From NCBI GenBank assembly GCA_946800325.1, contig OX326958.1:16334992-16398991 (forward strand): a stretch of 64,000 nucleotides of DNA, given 5' to 3'. Position 1 is the stretch's first letter. Each line of letters begins with the position of its first letter. This stretch comes from Luzula sylvatica (Eukaryota; Streptophyta; Magnoliopsida; Poales; Juncaceae). Under the pieces are notes generated by a model. That model worked only from the letters and a program-made list of their open reading frames with translations. It searched no databases and was not told where the DNA came from. The position numbers and the translations under genes are program-made. Positions 8,929 through 23,064 of the stretch are shown in pieces.

Positions 8929-11900
8929 GAATCGAAAAACAAACTTTCTTAGTGTTTGTGAAATTTGGTGAAAAGTTATGTACTGAAAGATACGATACAA
9001 ATGATCTAAAAACACGTTATTTGAACTCCTCAAAGCGTTAAAATCTTGTTTTGAATCGAAAAACAAACTTTCTTAGTGTTTGTGAAATTTGGTGAAAAAT
9101 TGTGTAGTAAAAGATACGATACAAATGATCTAGAAACACGTTATTTGAACTCCTCAAAGCGTTAAAATCTTGTTTTGAATCGAAAAACAAACTTTCTTAG
9201 TGTTTGTGAAATTTGGTGAAAAGTTATGTACTGAAAGATACGATACAAATGATCTAAAAACACGTTATTTGAACTCCTCAAAGCGTTAAAATCTTGTTTT
9301 GAATCGAAAAACAAACTTTCTTAGTGTTTGTGAAATTTGGTGAAAAGTTATGTACTGAAAGATACGATACAAATGATCTAAAAACACGTTATTTGAACTC
9401 CTCAAAGCGTTAAAATCTTGTTTTGAATCGAAAAACAAACTTTCTTAGTGTTTGTGAAATTTGGTGAAAAGTTATGTAGTAAAAGATACGATACAAATGA
9501 TCTAGAAACACGTTATTTGAACTCCTCAAAGCGTTAAAATCTTGTTTTGAATCGAAAAACAAACTTTCTTAGTGTTTGTGAAATTTGGTGAAAAGTTATG
9601 TACTAAAAGATACGATACAAATGATCTAAAAACACGTTATTTGAACTCCTCAAAGCGTTAAAATCTGGTTTTGAATCGAAAAACAAACTTTCTTAGTGTT
9701 TGTGAAATTTGGTGAAAAGTTATGTACTAAAAGATACGATACAAATGATCTAAAAACACGTTATTTGAACTCCTCAAAGCGTTAAAATCTGGTTTTGAAT
9801 CGAAAAACAAACTTTCTTAGTGTTTGTGAAATTTGGCGAAAAGTTATGTAGTAAAAGATACGATACTAATGATCTAGGAACACGTTATTTGAACTCCTCA
9901 AAGCGTTAAAATCTTGTTTTGAATCGAAAAACAAACTTTCTTAGTGTTTGTGAAATTTGGTGAAAAGTTATGTACTGAAAGATACGATACAAATGATCTA
10001 AAAACACGTTATTTGAACTCCTCAAAGCGTTAAAATCTTGTTTTGAATCGAAAAACAAACTTTCTTAGTGTTTGTGAAATTTGGTGAAACGTTATGTAGT
10101 AAAAGATACGATACAAATGATCTAGAAACACGTTATTTGAACTCCTCAAAGCGTTAAAATCTGGTTTTGAATCGAAAAACAAACTTTCTTAGTGTTTGTG
10201 AAATTTGGTGAAAAGTTATGTACTAAAAGATACGATACAAATGATCTAAAAACACGTTATTTGAACTCCTCAAAGCGTTAAAATCTGGTTTTGAATCGAA
10301 AAACAAACTTTCTTAGTGTTTGTGAAATTTGGCGAAAAGTTATGTAGTAAAAGATACGATACTAATGATCTAGGAACACGTTATTTGAACTCCTCAAAGC
10401 GTTAAAATCTTGTTTTGAATCGAAAAACAAACTTTCTTAGTGTATGTGAAATTTGGTGAAAAGTTATGTACTGAAAGATACGATACAAATGATCTAAAAA
10501 CACGTTATTTGAACTCCTCAAAGCGTTAAAATCTTGTTTTGAATCGAAAAACAAACTTTCTTAGTGTTTGTGAAATTTGGTGAAAAGTTATGTACTAAAA
10601 GATACGATACAAATGATCTAAAAACTTGTTATTTGAACACCTCAAAGCGTTAAAATCTTGTTTTGAATCGAAAAATAAACTTTCTTAGTGTTTGTGAAAT
10701 TTGGTGAAAAGTTATGTACTAAAAGATACGATACAAATGATCTAAAAACAAGTTATTTGAACTCCTCAAAGCGTTAAAATCTTGTTTTGAATCGAAAAAC
10801 AAACTTTCTTAGTGTTTGTGAAATTTGGTGAAAAGTTATGTAGTAAAAGATACGATACAAATGATCTAGAAACACGTTATTTGAACTCCTCATAGCGTTA
10901 AAATCTTGTTTTGAATCGAAAAACAAACTTTCTTAGTGTTTGTGAAATTTGGTGAAAAGTTATGTACTAAAAGATACGATACAAATGATCTAAAAACTTG
11001 TTATTTGAACACCTCAGAGCGTTAAAATCTTGTTTTGAATCGAAAAACAAACTTTCTTAGTGTTTGTGAAATTTGGTGAAAAGTTATGTACTAAAAGATA
11101 CGATACAAATGATCTAAAAACAAGTTATTTGAACTCCTCAAAGCGTTAAAATCTTGTTTTGAATCGAAAAACAAACTTTCTTAGTGTTTGTGAAATTTGG
11201 TGAAAAGTTATGTACTGAAAGATACGATACAAATGATCTAAAAACACGTTATTTGAACTCCTCAAAGCGTTAAAATCTTGTTTTGAATCGAAAAACAAAC
11301 TTTCTTAGTGTTTGTGAAATTTGGTGAAAAATTGTGTAGTAAAAGATACGATACAAATGATCTAGAAACACGTTATTTGAACTCCTCAAAGCGTTAAAAT
11401 CTTGTTTTGAATCGAAAAACAAACTTTCTTAGTGTTTGTGAAATTTGGTGAAAAGTTATGTACTGAAAGATACGATACAAATGATCTAAAAACACGTTAT
11501 TTGAACTCCTCAAAGCGTTAAAATCTTGTTTTGAATCGAAAAACAAACTTTCTTAGTGTTTGTGAAATTTGGTGAAACGTTATGTAGTAAAAGATACGAT
11601 ACAAATGATCTAGAAACACGTTATTTGAACTCCTCAAAGCGTTAAAATCTTGTTTTGAATCGAAAAACAAACTTTCTTAGTGTTTGTGAAATTTGGTGAA
11701 AATTTATGTACTAAAAGATACGATACAAATGATCTAAAAACACGTTATTTGAACTCCTCAAAGCGTTAAAATCTGGTTTTGAATCGAAAAACAAACTTTC
11801 TTAGTGTTTGTGAAATTTGGTGAAAAGTTATGTACTAAAAGATACGATACAAATGATCTAAAAACACGTTATTTGAACTCCTCAAAGCGTTAAAATCTTG

Positions 11901-13392
11901 TTTTGAATCGAAAAACAAACTTTCTTAGTGTTTGTGAAATTTGGTGAAAAGTTATGTAGTAAAAGATACGATACAAATGATCTAGAAACACGTTATTTGA
12001 ACTCCTCATAGCGTTAAAATCTTGTTTTGAATCGAAAAACAAACTTTCTTAGTGTTTGTGAAATTTGGTGAAAAGTTATGTACTAAAAGATACGATACAA
12101 ATGATCTAAAAACTTGTTATTTGAACACCTCAAAGCGTTAAAATCTTGTTTTGAATCGAAAAACAAACTTTCTTAGTGTTTGTGAAATTTGGTGAAAAGT
12201 TATGTACTAAAAGATACGATACAAATGATCTAAAAACAAGTTATTTGAACTCCTCAAAGCGTTAAAATCTTGTTTTGAATCGAAAAACAAACTTTCTTAG
12301 TGTTTGTGAAATTTGGTGAAAAGTTATGTAGTAAAAGATACGATACAAATGATCTAGAAACACGTTATTTGAACTCCTCATAGCGTTAAAATCTTGTTTT
12401 GAATCGAAAAACAAACTTTCTTAGTGTTTGTGAAATTTGGTGAAAAGTTATGTACTAAAAGATACGATACAAATGATCTAAAACCACGTTATTTGAACTC
12501 CTCAAAGCGTTAAAATCTTGTTTTGAATCGAAAAACAAACTTTCTTAGTGTTTGTGAAATTTGGTGAAAAGTTATGTACTAAAAGATACTATACAAATGA
12601 TCTAAAAACATGTTATTTGAACTCCTCAAAGCGTTAAAATCTTGTTTTGAATCGAAAAACAAACTTTCTTAGTGTTTGTGAAATTTGGTGAAAAGTTATG
12701 TACTAAAAGATACGATACAAATGATCTAAAAACACGTTATTTGAACTCCTCAAAGCGTTAAAATCTGGTTTTGAATCGAAAAACAAACTTTCTTAGTGTT
12801 TGTGAAATTTGGTGAAAAGTTATGTACTAAAAGATACGATACAAATGATCTAAAAACACGTTATTTGAACTCCTCAAAGCGTTAAAATCTGGTTTTGAAT
12901 CGAAAAACAAACTTTCTTAGTGTTTGTGAAATTTGGCGAAAAGTTATGTAGTAAAAGATACGATACTAATGATCTAGCAACACGTTATTTGAACTCCTCA
13001 AAGCGTTAAAATCTTGTTTTGAATCGAAAAACAAACTTTCTTAGTGTTTGTGAAATTTGGTGAAAAGTTATGTACTGAAAGATACGATACAAATGATCTA
13101 AAAACACGTTATTTGAACTCCTCAAAGCGTTAAAATCTTGTTTTGAATCGAAAAACAAACTTTCTTAGTGTTTGTGAAATTTGGTGAAAAGTTATGTAGT
13201 AAAAGATACGATACAAATGATCTAGAAACACGTTATTTGAACTCCTCAAAGCGTTAAAATCTTGTTTTGAATCGAAAAACAAACTTTCTTAGTGTTTGTG
13301 AAATTTGGTTAAAAGTTATGTACTAAAAGATACGATACAAATGATCTAAAAACACGTTATTTGAACTCCTCAAAGCGTTAAAATCTGGTTTT
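8929..13392 (+). repeat. 36-monomer unit, second copy (m73-m108)
   Basis: This is a direct tandem partner of 4,465-8,928, supported by T12 at 10,676 versus 6,212 and C82 at 12,978 versus 8,514, each exactly 4,464 bp apart. Its final monomer has a T42 variant (TTTGGTTAAAAG, base 13,310) that is itself carried into two later copies, at 17,278 and 35,010. Confidence 0.9.
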
Positions 13393-15500
13393 GAATCGAA
13401 AAACAAACTTTCTTAGTGTTTGTGAAATTTGGTGAAAAGTTATGTACTAAAAGATACGATACAAATGATCTAAAAACACGTTATTTGAACTCCTCAAAGC
13501 GTTAAAATCTGGTTTTGAATCGAAAAACAAACTTTCTTAGTGTTTGTGAAATTTGGCGAAAAGTTATGTAGTAAAAGATACGATACTAATGATCTAGGAA
13601 CACGTTATTTGAACTCCTCAAAGCGTTAAAATCTTGTTTTGAATCGAAAAACAAACTTTCTTAGTGTTTGTGAAATTTGGTGAAAAGTTATGTACTGAAA
13701 GATACGATACAAATGATCTAAAAACACGTTATTTGAACTCCTCAAAGCGTTAAAATCTGGTTTTGAATCGAAAAACAAACTTTCTTAGTGTTTGTGAAAT
13801 TTGGCGAAAAGTTATGTAGTAAAAGATACGATACTAATGATCTAGGAACACGTTATTTGAACTCCTCAAAGCGTTAAAATCTTGTTTTGAATCGAAAAAC
13901 AAACTTTCTTAGTGTTTGTGAAATTTGGTGAAAAGTTATGTACTGAAAGATACGATACAAATGATCTAAAAACACGTTATTTGAACTCCTCAAAGCGTTA
14001 AAATCTTGTTTTGAATCGAAAAACAAACTTTCTTAGTGTTTGTGAAATTTGGTGAAACGTTATGTAGTAAAAGATACGATACAAATGATCTAGAAACACG
14101 TTATTTGAACTCCTCAAAGCGTTAAAATCTTGTTTTGAATCGAAAAACAAACTTTCTTAGTGTTTGTGAAATTTGGTGAAAAGTTATGTACTAAAAGATA
14201 CGATACAAATGATCTAAAAACACGTTATTTGAACTCCTCAAAGCGTTAAAATCTGGTTTTGAATCGAAAAACAAACTTTCTTAGTGTTTGTGAAATTTGG
14301 TGAAAAGTTATGTACTAAAAGATACGATACAAATGATCTAAAAACACGTTATTTGAACTCCTCAAAGCGTTAAAATCTTGTTTTGAATCGAAAAACAAAC
14401 TTTCTTAGTGTTTGTGAAATTTGGTGAAAAGTTATGTAGTAAAAGATACGATACAAATGATCTAGAAACACGTTATTTGAACTCCTCATAGCGTTAAAAT
14501 CTTGTTTTGAATCGAAAAACAAACTTTCTTAGTGTTTGTGAAATTTGGTGAAAAGTTATGTACTAAAAGATACGATACAAATGATCTAAAAACTTGTTAT
14601 TTGAACACCTCAAAGCGTTAAAATCTTGTTTTGAATCGAAAAACAAACTTTCTTAGTGTTTGTGAAATTTGGTGAAAAGTTATGTACTAAAAGATAAGAT
14701 ACAAGTGATCTAAAAACAAGTTATTTGAACTCCTCAAAGCGTTAAAATCTTGTTTTGAATCGAAAAACAAACTTTCTTAGTGTTTGTGAAATTTGGTGAA
14801 AAGTTATGTAGTAAAAGATACGATACAAATGATCTAGAAACACGTTATTTGAACTCCTCATAGCGTTAAAATCTTGTTTTGAATCGAAAAACAAACTTTC
14901 TTAGTGTTTGTGAAATTTGGTGAAAAGTTATGTACTAAAAGATACGATACAAATGATCTAAAACCACGTTATTTGAACTCCTCAAAGCGTTAAAATCTTG
15001 TTTTGAATCGAAAAACAAACTTTCTTAGTGTTTGTGAAATTTGGTGAAAAGTTATGTACTAAAAGATACGATACAAATGATCTAAAAACAAGTTATTTGA
15101 ACTCCTCAAAGCGTTAAAATCTTGTTTTGAATCGAAAAACAAACTTTCTTAGTGTTTGTGAAATTTGGTGAAAAGTTATGTACTGAAAGATACGATACAA
15201 ATGATCTAAAAACACGTTATTTGAACTCCTCAAAGCGTTAAAATCTTGTTTTGAATCGAAAAACAAACTTTCTTAGTGTTTGTGAAATTTGGTGAAAAGT
15301 TATGTACTGAAAGATACGATACAAATGATCTAAAAACACGTTATTTGAACTCCTCAAAGCGTTAAAATCTTGTTTTGAATCGAAAAACAAACTTTCTTAG
15401 TGTTTGTGAAATTTGGTGAAAAGTTATGTACTGAAAGATACGATACAAATGATCTAAAAACACGTTATTTGAACTCCTCAAAGCGTTAAAATCTGGTTTT
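11781..15500 (+). repeat. 32-monomer unit, first copy (m96-m125)
   Basis: This ordered block D'-E-F-G-E-I-J-D-D-A-B-e-D-D-A-B-A-B-C-D-D'-E-F-G-E-I-G-B-B-B matches 15,749-19,468 at an offset of 3,968 bp. Shared rare variants are C82 (12,978/16,946), T42 (13,310/17,278) and the A65/G73 pair (14,693/18,661). The last B monomer has G119 here but T119 in the second copy, which suggests the exchange junction lies in or next to m125. Confidence 0.88.
12401..12524 (+). repeat. Monomer type I (beta group, C84)
   Basis: Its diagnostic base is C84 (AAACCACG). It follows E and precedes J or G. Copies start at 1,861, 7,937, 12,401, 14,881, 16,369, 21,577, 24,801 and elsewhere. The copies at 1,861 and 24,801 also share T20 and G105, which supports their being one block copied 185 monomers apart. 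The copy at 7,937 has a private G-to-T at 8,024. Confidence 0.9.
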
Positions 15501-15624
15501 GAATCGAAAAACAAACTTTCTTAGTGTTTGTGAAATTTGGTGAAAAGTTATGTACTAAAAGATACGATACAAATGATCTAAAAACACGTTATTTGAACTC
15601 CTCAAAGCGTTAAAATCTGGTTTT

Positions 15625-18600
15625 GAATCGAAAAACAAACTTTCTTAGTGTTTGTGAAATTTGGTGAAAAGTTATGTACTAAAAGATACGATACAAATGA
15701 TCTAAAAACACGTTATTTGAACTCCTCAAAGCGTTAAAATCTGGTTTTGAATCGAAAAACAAACTTTCTTAGTGTTTGTGAAATTTGGTGAAAAGTTATG
15801 TACTAAAAGATACGATACAAATGATCTAAAAACACGTTATTTGAACTCCTCAAAGCGTTAAAATCTTGTTTTGAATCGAAAAACAAACTTTCTTAGTGTT
15901 TGTGAAATTTGGTGAAAAGTTATGTAGTAAAAGATACGATACAAATGATCTAGAAACACGTTATTTGAACTCCTCATAGCGTTAAAATCTTGTTTTGAAT
16001 CGAAAAACAAACTTTCTTAGTGTTTGTGAAATTTGGTGAAAAGTTATGTACTAAAAGATACGATACAAATGATCTAAAAACTTGTTATTTGAACACCTCA
16101 AAGCGTTAAAATCTTGTTTTGAATCGAAAAACAAACTTTCTTAGTGTTTGTGAAATTTGGTGAAAAGTTATGTACTAAAAGATACGATACAAATGATCTA
16201 AAAACAAGTTATTTGAACTCCTCAAAGCGTTAAAATCTTGTTTTGAATCGAAAAACAAACTTTCTTAGTGTTTGTGAAATTTGGTGAAAAGTTATGTAGT
16301 AAAAGATACGATACAAATGATCTAGAAACACGTTATTTGAACTCCTCATAGCGTTAAAATCTTGTTTTGAATCGAAAAACAAACTTTCTTAGTGTTTGTG
16401 AAATTTGGTGAAAAGTTATGTACTAAAAGATACGATACAAATGATCTAAAACCACGTTATTTGAACTCCTCAAAGCGTTAAAATCTTGTTTTGAATCGAA
16501 AAACAAACTTTCTTAGTGTTTGTGAAATTTGGTGAAAAGTTATGTACTAAAAGATACTATACAAATGATCTAAAAACATGTTATTTGAACTCCTCAAAGC
16601 GTTAAAATCTTGTTTTGAATCGAAAAACAAACTTTCTTAGTGTTTGTGAAATTTGGTGAAAAGTTATGTACTAAAAGATACGATACAAATGATCTAAAAA
16701 CACGTTATTTGAACTCCTCAAAGCGTTAAAATCTGGTTTTGAATCGAAAAACAAACTTTCTTAGTGTTTGTGAAATTTGGTGAAAAGTTATGTACTAAAA
16801 GATACGATACAAATGATCTAAAAACACGTTATTTGAACTCCTCAAAGCGTTAAAATCTGGTTTTGAATCGAAAAACAAACTTTCTTAGTGTTTGTGAAAT
16901 TTGGCGAAAAGTTATGTAGTAAAAGATACGATACTAATGATCTAGCAACACGTTATTTGAACTCCTCAAAGCGTTAAAATCTTGTTTTGAATCGAAAAAC
17001 AAACTTTCTTAGTGTTTGTGAAATTTGGTGAAAAGTTATGTACTGAAAGATACGATACAAATGATCTAAAAACACGTTATTTGAACTCCTCAAAGCGTTA
17101 AAATCTTGTTTTGAATCGAAAAACAAACTTTCTTAGTGTTTGTGAAATTTGGTGAAAAGTTATGTAGTAAAAGATACGATACAAATGATCTAGAAACACG
17201 TTATTTGAACTCCTCAAAGCGTTAAAATCTTGTTTTGAATCGAAAAACAAACTTTCTTAGTGTTTGTGAAATTTGGTTAAAAGTTATGTACTAAAAGATA
17301 CGATACAAATGATCTAAAAACACGTTATTTGAACTCCTCAAAGCGTTAAAATCTGGTTTTGAATCGAAAAACAAACTTTCTTAGTGTTTGTGAAATTTGG
17401 TGAAAAGTTATGTACTAAAAGATACGATACAAATGATCTAAAAACACGTTATTTGAACTCCTCAAAGCGTTAAAATCTGGTTTTGAATCGAAAAACAAAC
17501 TTTCTTAGTGTTTGTGAAATTTGGCGAAAAGTTATGTAGTAAAAGATACGATACTAATGATCTAGGAACACGTTATTTGAACTCCTCAAAGCGTTAAAAT
17601 CTTGTTTTGAATCGAAAAACAAACTTTCTTAGTGTTTGTGAAATTTGGTGAAAAGTTATGTACTGAAAGATACGATACAAATGATCTAAAAACACGTTAT
17701 TTGAACTCCTCAAAGCGTTAAAATCTGGTTTTGAATCGAAAAACAAACTTTCTTAGTGTTTGTGAAATTTGGCGAAAAGTTATGTAGTAAAAGATACGAT
17801 ACTAATGATCTAGGAACACGTTATTTGAACTCCTCAAAGCGTTAAAATCTTGTTTTGAATCGAAAAACAAACTTTCTTAGTGTTTGTGAAATTTGGTGAA
17901 AAGTTATGTACTGAAAGATACGATACAAATGATCTAAAAACACGTTATTTGAACTCCTCAAAGCGTTAAAATCTTGTTTTGAATCGAAAAACAAACTTTC
18001 TTAGTGTTTGTGAAATTTGGTGAAACGTTATGTAGTAAAAGATACGATACAAATGATCTAGAAACACGTTATTTGAACTCCTCAAAGCGTTAAAATCTTG
18101 TTTTGAATCGAAAAACAAACTTTCTTAGTGTTTGTGAAATTTGGTGAAAAGTTATGTACTAAAAGATACGATACAAATGATCTAAAAACACGTTATTTGA
18201 ACTCCTCAAAGCGTTAAAATCTGGTTTTGAATCGAAAAACAAACTTTCTTAGTGTTTGTGAAATTTGGTGAAAAGTTATGTACTAAAAGATACGATACAA
18301 ATGATCTAAAAACACGTTATTTGAACTCCTCAAAGCGTTAAAATCTTGTTTTGAATCGAAAAACAAACTTTCTTAGTGTTTGTGAAATTTGGTGAAAAGT
18401 TATGTAGTAAAAGATACGATACAAATGATCTAGAAACACGTTATTTGAACTCCTCATAGCGTTAAAATCTTGTTTTGAATCGAAAAACAAACTTTCTTAG
18501 TGTTTGTGAAATTTGGTGAAAAGTTATGTACTAAAAGATACGATACAAATGATCTAAAAACTTGTTATTTGAACACCTCAAAGCGTTAAAATCTTGTTTT

Positions 18601-21600
18601 GAATCGAAAAACAAACTTTCTTAGTGTTTGTGAAATTTGGTGAAAAGTTATGTACTAAAAGATAAGATACAAGTGATCTAAAAACAAGTTATTTGAACTC
18701 CTCAAAGCGTTAAAATCTTGTTTTGAATCGAAAAACAAACTTTCTTAGTGTTTGTGAAATTTGGTGAAAAGTTATGTAGTAAAAGATACGATACAAATGA
18801 TCTAGAAACACGTTATTTGAACTCCTCATAGCGTTAAAATCTTGTTTTGAATCGAAAAACAAACTTTCTTAGTGTTTGTGAAATTTGGTGAAAAGTTATG
18901 TACTAAAAGATACGATACAAATGATCTAAAACCACGTTATTTGAACTCCTCAAAGCGTTAAAATCTTGTTTTGAATCGAAAAACAAACTTTCTTAGTGTT
19001 TGTGAAATTTGGTGAAAAGTTATGTACTAAAAGATACGATACAAATGATCTAAAAACAAGTTATTTGAACTCCTCAAAGCGTTAAAATCTTGTTTTGAAT
19101 CGAAAAACAAACTTTCTTAGTGTTTGTGAAATTTGGTGAAAAGTTATGTACTGAAAGATACGATACAAATGATCTAAAAACACGTTATTTGAACTCCTCA
19201 AAGCGTTAAAATCTTGTTTTGAATCGAAAAACAAACTTTCTTAGTGTTTGTGAAATTTGGTGAAAAGTTATGTACTGAAAGATACGATACAAATGATCTA
19301 AAAACACGTTATTTGAACTCCTCAAAGCGTTAAAATCTTGTTTTGAATCGAAAAACAAACTTTCTTAGTGTTTGTGAAATTTGGTGAAAAGTTATGTACT
19401 GAAAGATACGATACAAATGATCTAAAAACACGTTATTTGAACTCCTCAAAGCGTTAAAATCTTGTTTTGAATCGAAAAACAAACTTTCTTAGTGTTTGTG
19501 AAATTTGGTGAAAAGCTGTGTAGTAAAAGATACGATACAAATGATCTAGAAACACGTTATTTGAACTCCTCAAAGCGTTAAAATCTTGTTTTGAATCGAA
19601 AAACAAACTTTCTTAGTGTTTGTGAAATTTGGTGAAAAGTTATGTACTAAAAGATACGATACAAATGATCTAAAAACAAGTTATTTGAACTCCTCAAAGC
19701 GTTAAAATCTTGTTTTGAATCGAAAAACAAACTTTCTTAGTGTTTGTGAAATTTGGTGAAAAGTTATGTACTGAAAGATACGATACAAATGATCTAAAAA
19801 CACGTTATTTGAACTCCTCAAAGCGTTAAAATCTTGTTTTGAATCGAAAAACAAACTTTCTTAGTGTTTGTGAAATTTGGTGAAAAGTTGTGTAGTAAAA
19901 GATACGATACAAATGATCTAGAAACACGTTATTTGAACTCCTCAAAGCGTTAAAATCTTGTTTTGAATCGAAAAACAAACTTTCTTAGTGTTTGTGAAAT
20001 TTGGTGAAAAGTTATGTACTGAAAGATACGATACAAATGATCTAAAAACACGTTATTTGAACTCCTCAAAGCGTTAAAATCTTGTTTTGAATCGAAAAAC
20101 AAACTTTCTTAGTGTTTGTGAAATTTGGTGAAACGTTATGTAGTAAAAGATACGATACAAATGATCTAGAAACACGTTATTTGAACTCCTCAAAGCGTTA
20201 AAATCTTGTTTTGAATCGAAAAACAAACTTTCTTAGTGTTTGTGAAATTTGGTGAAAAGTTATGTACTAAAAGATACGATACAAATGATCTAAAAACACG
20301 TTATTTGAACTCCTCAAAGCATTAAAATCTGGTTTTGAATCGAAAAACAAACTTTCTTAGTGTTTGTGAAATTTGGTGAAAAGTTATGTACTAAAAGATA
20401 CGATACAAATGATCTAAAAACACGTTATTTGAACTCCTCAAAGCGTTAAAATCTTGTTTTGAATCGAAAAACAAACTTTCTTAGTGTTTGTGAAATTTGG
20501 TGAAAAGTTATGTAGTAAAAGATACGATACAAATGATCTAGAAACACGTTATTTGAACTCCTCATAGCGTTAAAATCTTGTTTTGAATCGAAAAACAAAC
20601 TTTCTTAGTGTTTGTGAAATTTGGTGAAAAGTTATGTACTAAAAGATACGATACAAATGATCTAAAAACTTGTTATTTGAACACCTCAAAGCGTTAAAAT
20701 CTTGTTTTGAATCGAAAAACAAACTTTCTTAGTGTTTGTGAAATTTGGTGAAAAGTTATGTACTAAAAGATACGATACAAATGATCTAAAAACAAGTTAT
20801 TTGAACTCCTCAAAGCGTTAAAATCTTGTTTTGAATCGAAAAACAAACTTTCTTAGTGTTTGTGAAATTTGGTGAAAAGTTATGTAGTAAAAGATACGAT
20901 ACAAATGATCTAGAAACACGTTATTTGAACTCCTCATAGCGTTAAAATCTTGTTTTGAATCGAAAAACAAACTTTCTTAGTGTTTGTGAAATTTGGTGAA
21001 AAGTTATGTACTAAAAGATACGATACAAATGATCTAAAACCACGTTATTTGAACTCCTCAAAGCGTTAAAATCTTGTTTTGAATCGAAAAACAAACTTTC
21101 TTAGTGTTTGTGAAATTTGGTGAAAAGTTATGTACTAAAAGATACTATACAAATGATCTAAAAACATGTTATTTGAACTCCTCAAAGCGTTAAAATCTTG
21201 TTTTGAATCGAAAAACAAACTTTCTTAGTGTTTGTGAAATTTGGTGAAAAGTTATGTACTAAAAGATACGATACAAATGATCTAAAAACTTGTTATTTGA
21301 ACACCTCAAAGCGTTAAAATCTTGTTTTGAATCGAAAAACAAACTTTCTTAGTGTTTGTGAAATTTGGTGAAAAGTTATGTACTAAAAGATACGATACAA
21401 ATGATCTAAAAACAAGTTATTTGAACTCCTCAAAGCGTTAAAATCTTGTTTTGAATCGAAAAACAAACTTTCTTAGTGTTTGTGAAATTTGGTGAAAAGT
21501 TATGTAGTAAAAGATACGATACAAATGATCTAGAAACACGTTATTTGAACTCCTCATAGCGTTAAAATCTTGTTTTGAATCGAAAAACAAACTTTCTTAG

Positions 21601-23064
21601 TGTTTGTGAAATTTGGTGAAAAGTTATGTACTAAAAGATACGATACAAATGATCTAAAACCACGTTATTTGAACTCCTCAAAGCGTTAAAATCTTGTTTT
21701 GAATCGAAAAACAAACTTTCTTAGTGTTTGTGAAATTTGGTGAAAAGTTATGTACTAAAAGATACTATACAAATGATCTAAAAACATGTTATTTGAACTC
21801 CTCAAAGCGTTAAAATCTTGTTTTGAATCGAAAAACAAACTTTCTTAGTGTTTGTGAAATTTGGTGAAAAGTTATGTACTAAAAGATACGATACAAATGA
21901 TCTAAAAACACGTTATTTGAACTCCTCAAAGCGTTAAAATCTGGTTTTGAATCGAAAAACAAACTTTCTTAGTGTTTGTGAAATTTGGTGAAAAGTTATG
22001 TACTAAAAGATACGATACAAATGATCTAAAAACACGTTATTTGAACTCCTCAAAGCGTTAAAATCTGGTTTTGAATCGAAAAACAAACTTTCTTAGTGTT
22101 TGTGAAATTTGGCGAAAAGTTATGTAGTAAAAGATACGATACTAATGATCTAGGAACACGTTATTTGAACTCCTCAAAGCGTTAAAATCTTGTTTTGAAT
22201 CGAAAAACAAACTTTCTTAGTGTTTGTGAAATTTGGTGAAAAGTTATGTACTGAAAGATACGATACAAATGATCTAAAAACACGTTATTTGAACTCCTCA
22301 AAGCGTTAAAATCTTGTTTTGAATCGAAAAACAAACTTTCTTAGTGTTTGTGAAATTTGGTGAAACGTTATGTAGTAAAAGATACGATACAAATGATCTA
22401 GAAACACGTTATTTGAACTCCTCAAAGCGTTAAAATCTGGTTTTGAATCGAAAAACAAACTTTCTTAGTGTTTGTGAAATTTGGTGAAAAGTTATGTACT
22501 AAAAGATACGATACAAATGATCTAAAAACACGTTATTTGAACTCCTCAAAGCGTTAAAATCTGGTTTTGAATCGAAAAACAAACTTTCTTAGTGTTTGTG
22601 AAATTTGGCGAAAAGTTATGTAGTAAAAGATACGATACTAATGATCTAGGAACACGTTATTTGAACTCCTCAAAGCGTTAAAATCTTGTTTTGAATCGAA
22701 AAACAAACTTTCTTAGTGTTTGTGAAATTTGGTGAAACGTTATGTAGTAAAAGATACGATACAAATGATCTAGAAACACGTTATTTGAACTCCTCAAAGC
22801 GTTAAAATCTGGTTTTGAATCGAAAAACAAACTTTCTTAGTGTTTGTGAAATTTGGTGAAAAGTTATGTACTAAAAGATACGATACAAATGATCTAAAAA
22901 CACGTTATTTGAACTCCTCAAAGCGTTAAAATCTGGTTTTGAATCGAAAAACAAACTTTCTTAGTGTTTGTGAAATTTGGCGAAAAGTTATGTAGTAAAA
23001 GATACGATACTAATGATCTAGGAACACGTTATTTGAACTCCTCAAAGCGTTAAAATCTTGTTTT
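15625..23064 (+). repeat. Higher-order segment 2, first copy (m127-m186)
   Basis: Sixty monomers that recur downstream at 33,357-41,044. The offset is 143 monomers (17,732 bp) from m127 to m164 and 145 monomers from m167 to m186. Shared rare variants are C82 (16,946/34,678), T42 (17,278/35,010), A65/G73 (18,661/36,393) and A109 in D (20,321/38,053). Upstream of m127 the partners differ (D versus C). Confidence 0.88.
15749..19468 (+). repeat. 32-monomer unit, second copy (m128-m157)
   Basis: This is the partner of 11,781-15,500. The next monomer (from 19,469) is an H type with a private C at 19,516 (position 48). The same block is present a third time at an offset of 143 monomers, around 33,481-37,200. 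Confidence 0.88.
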
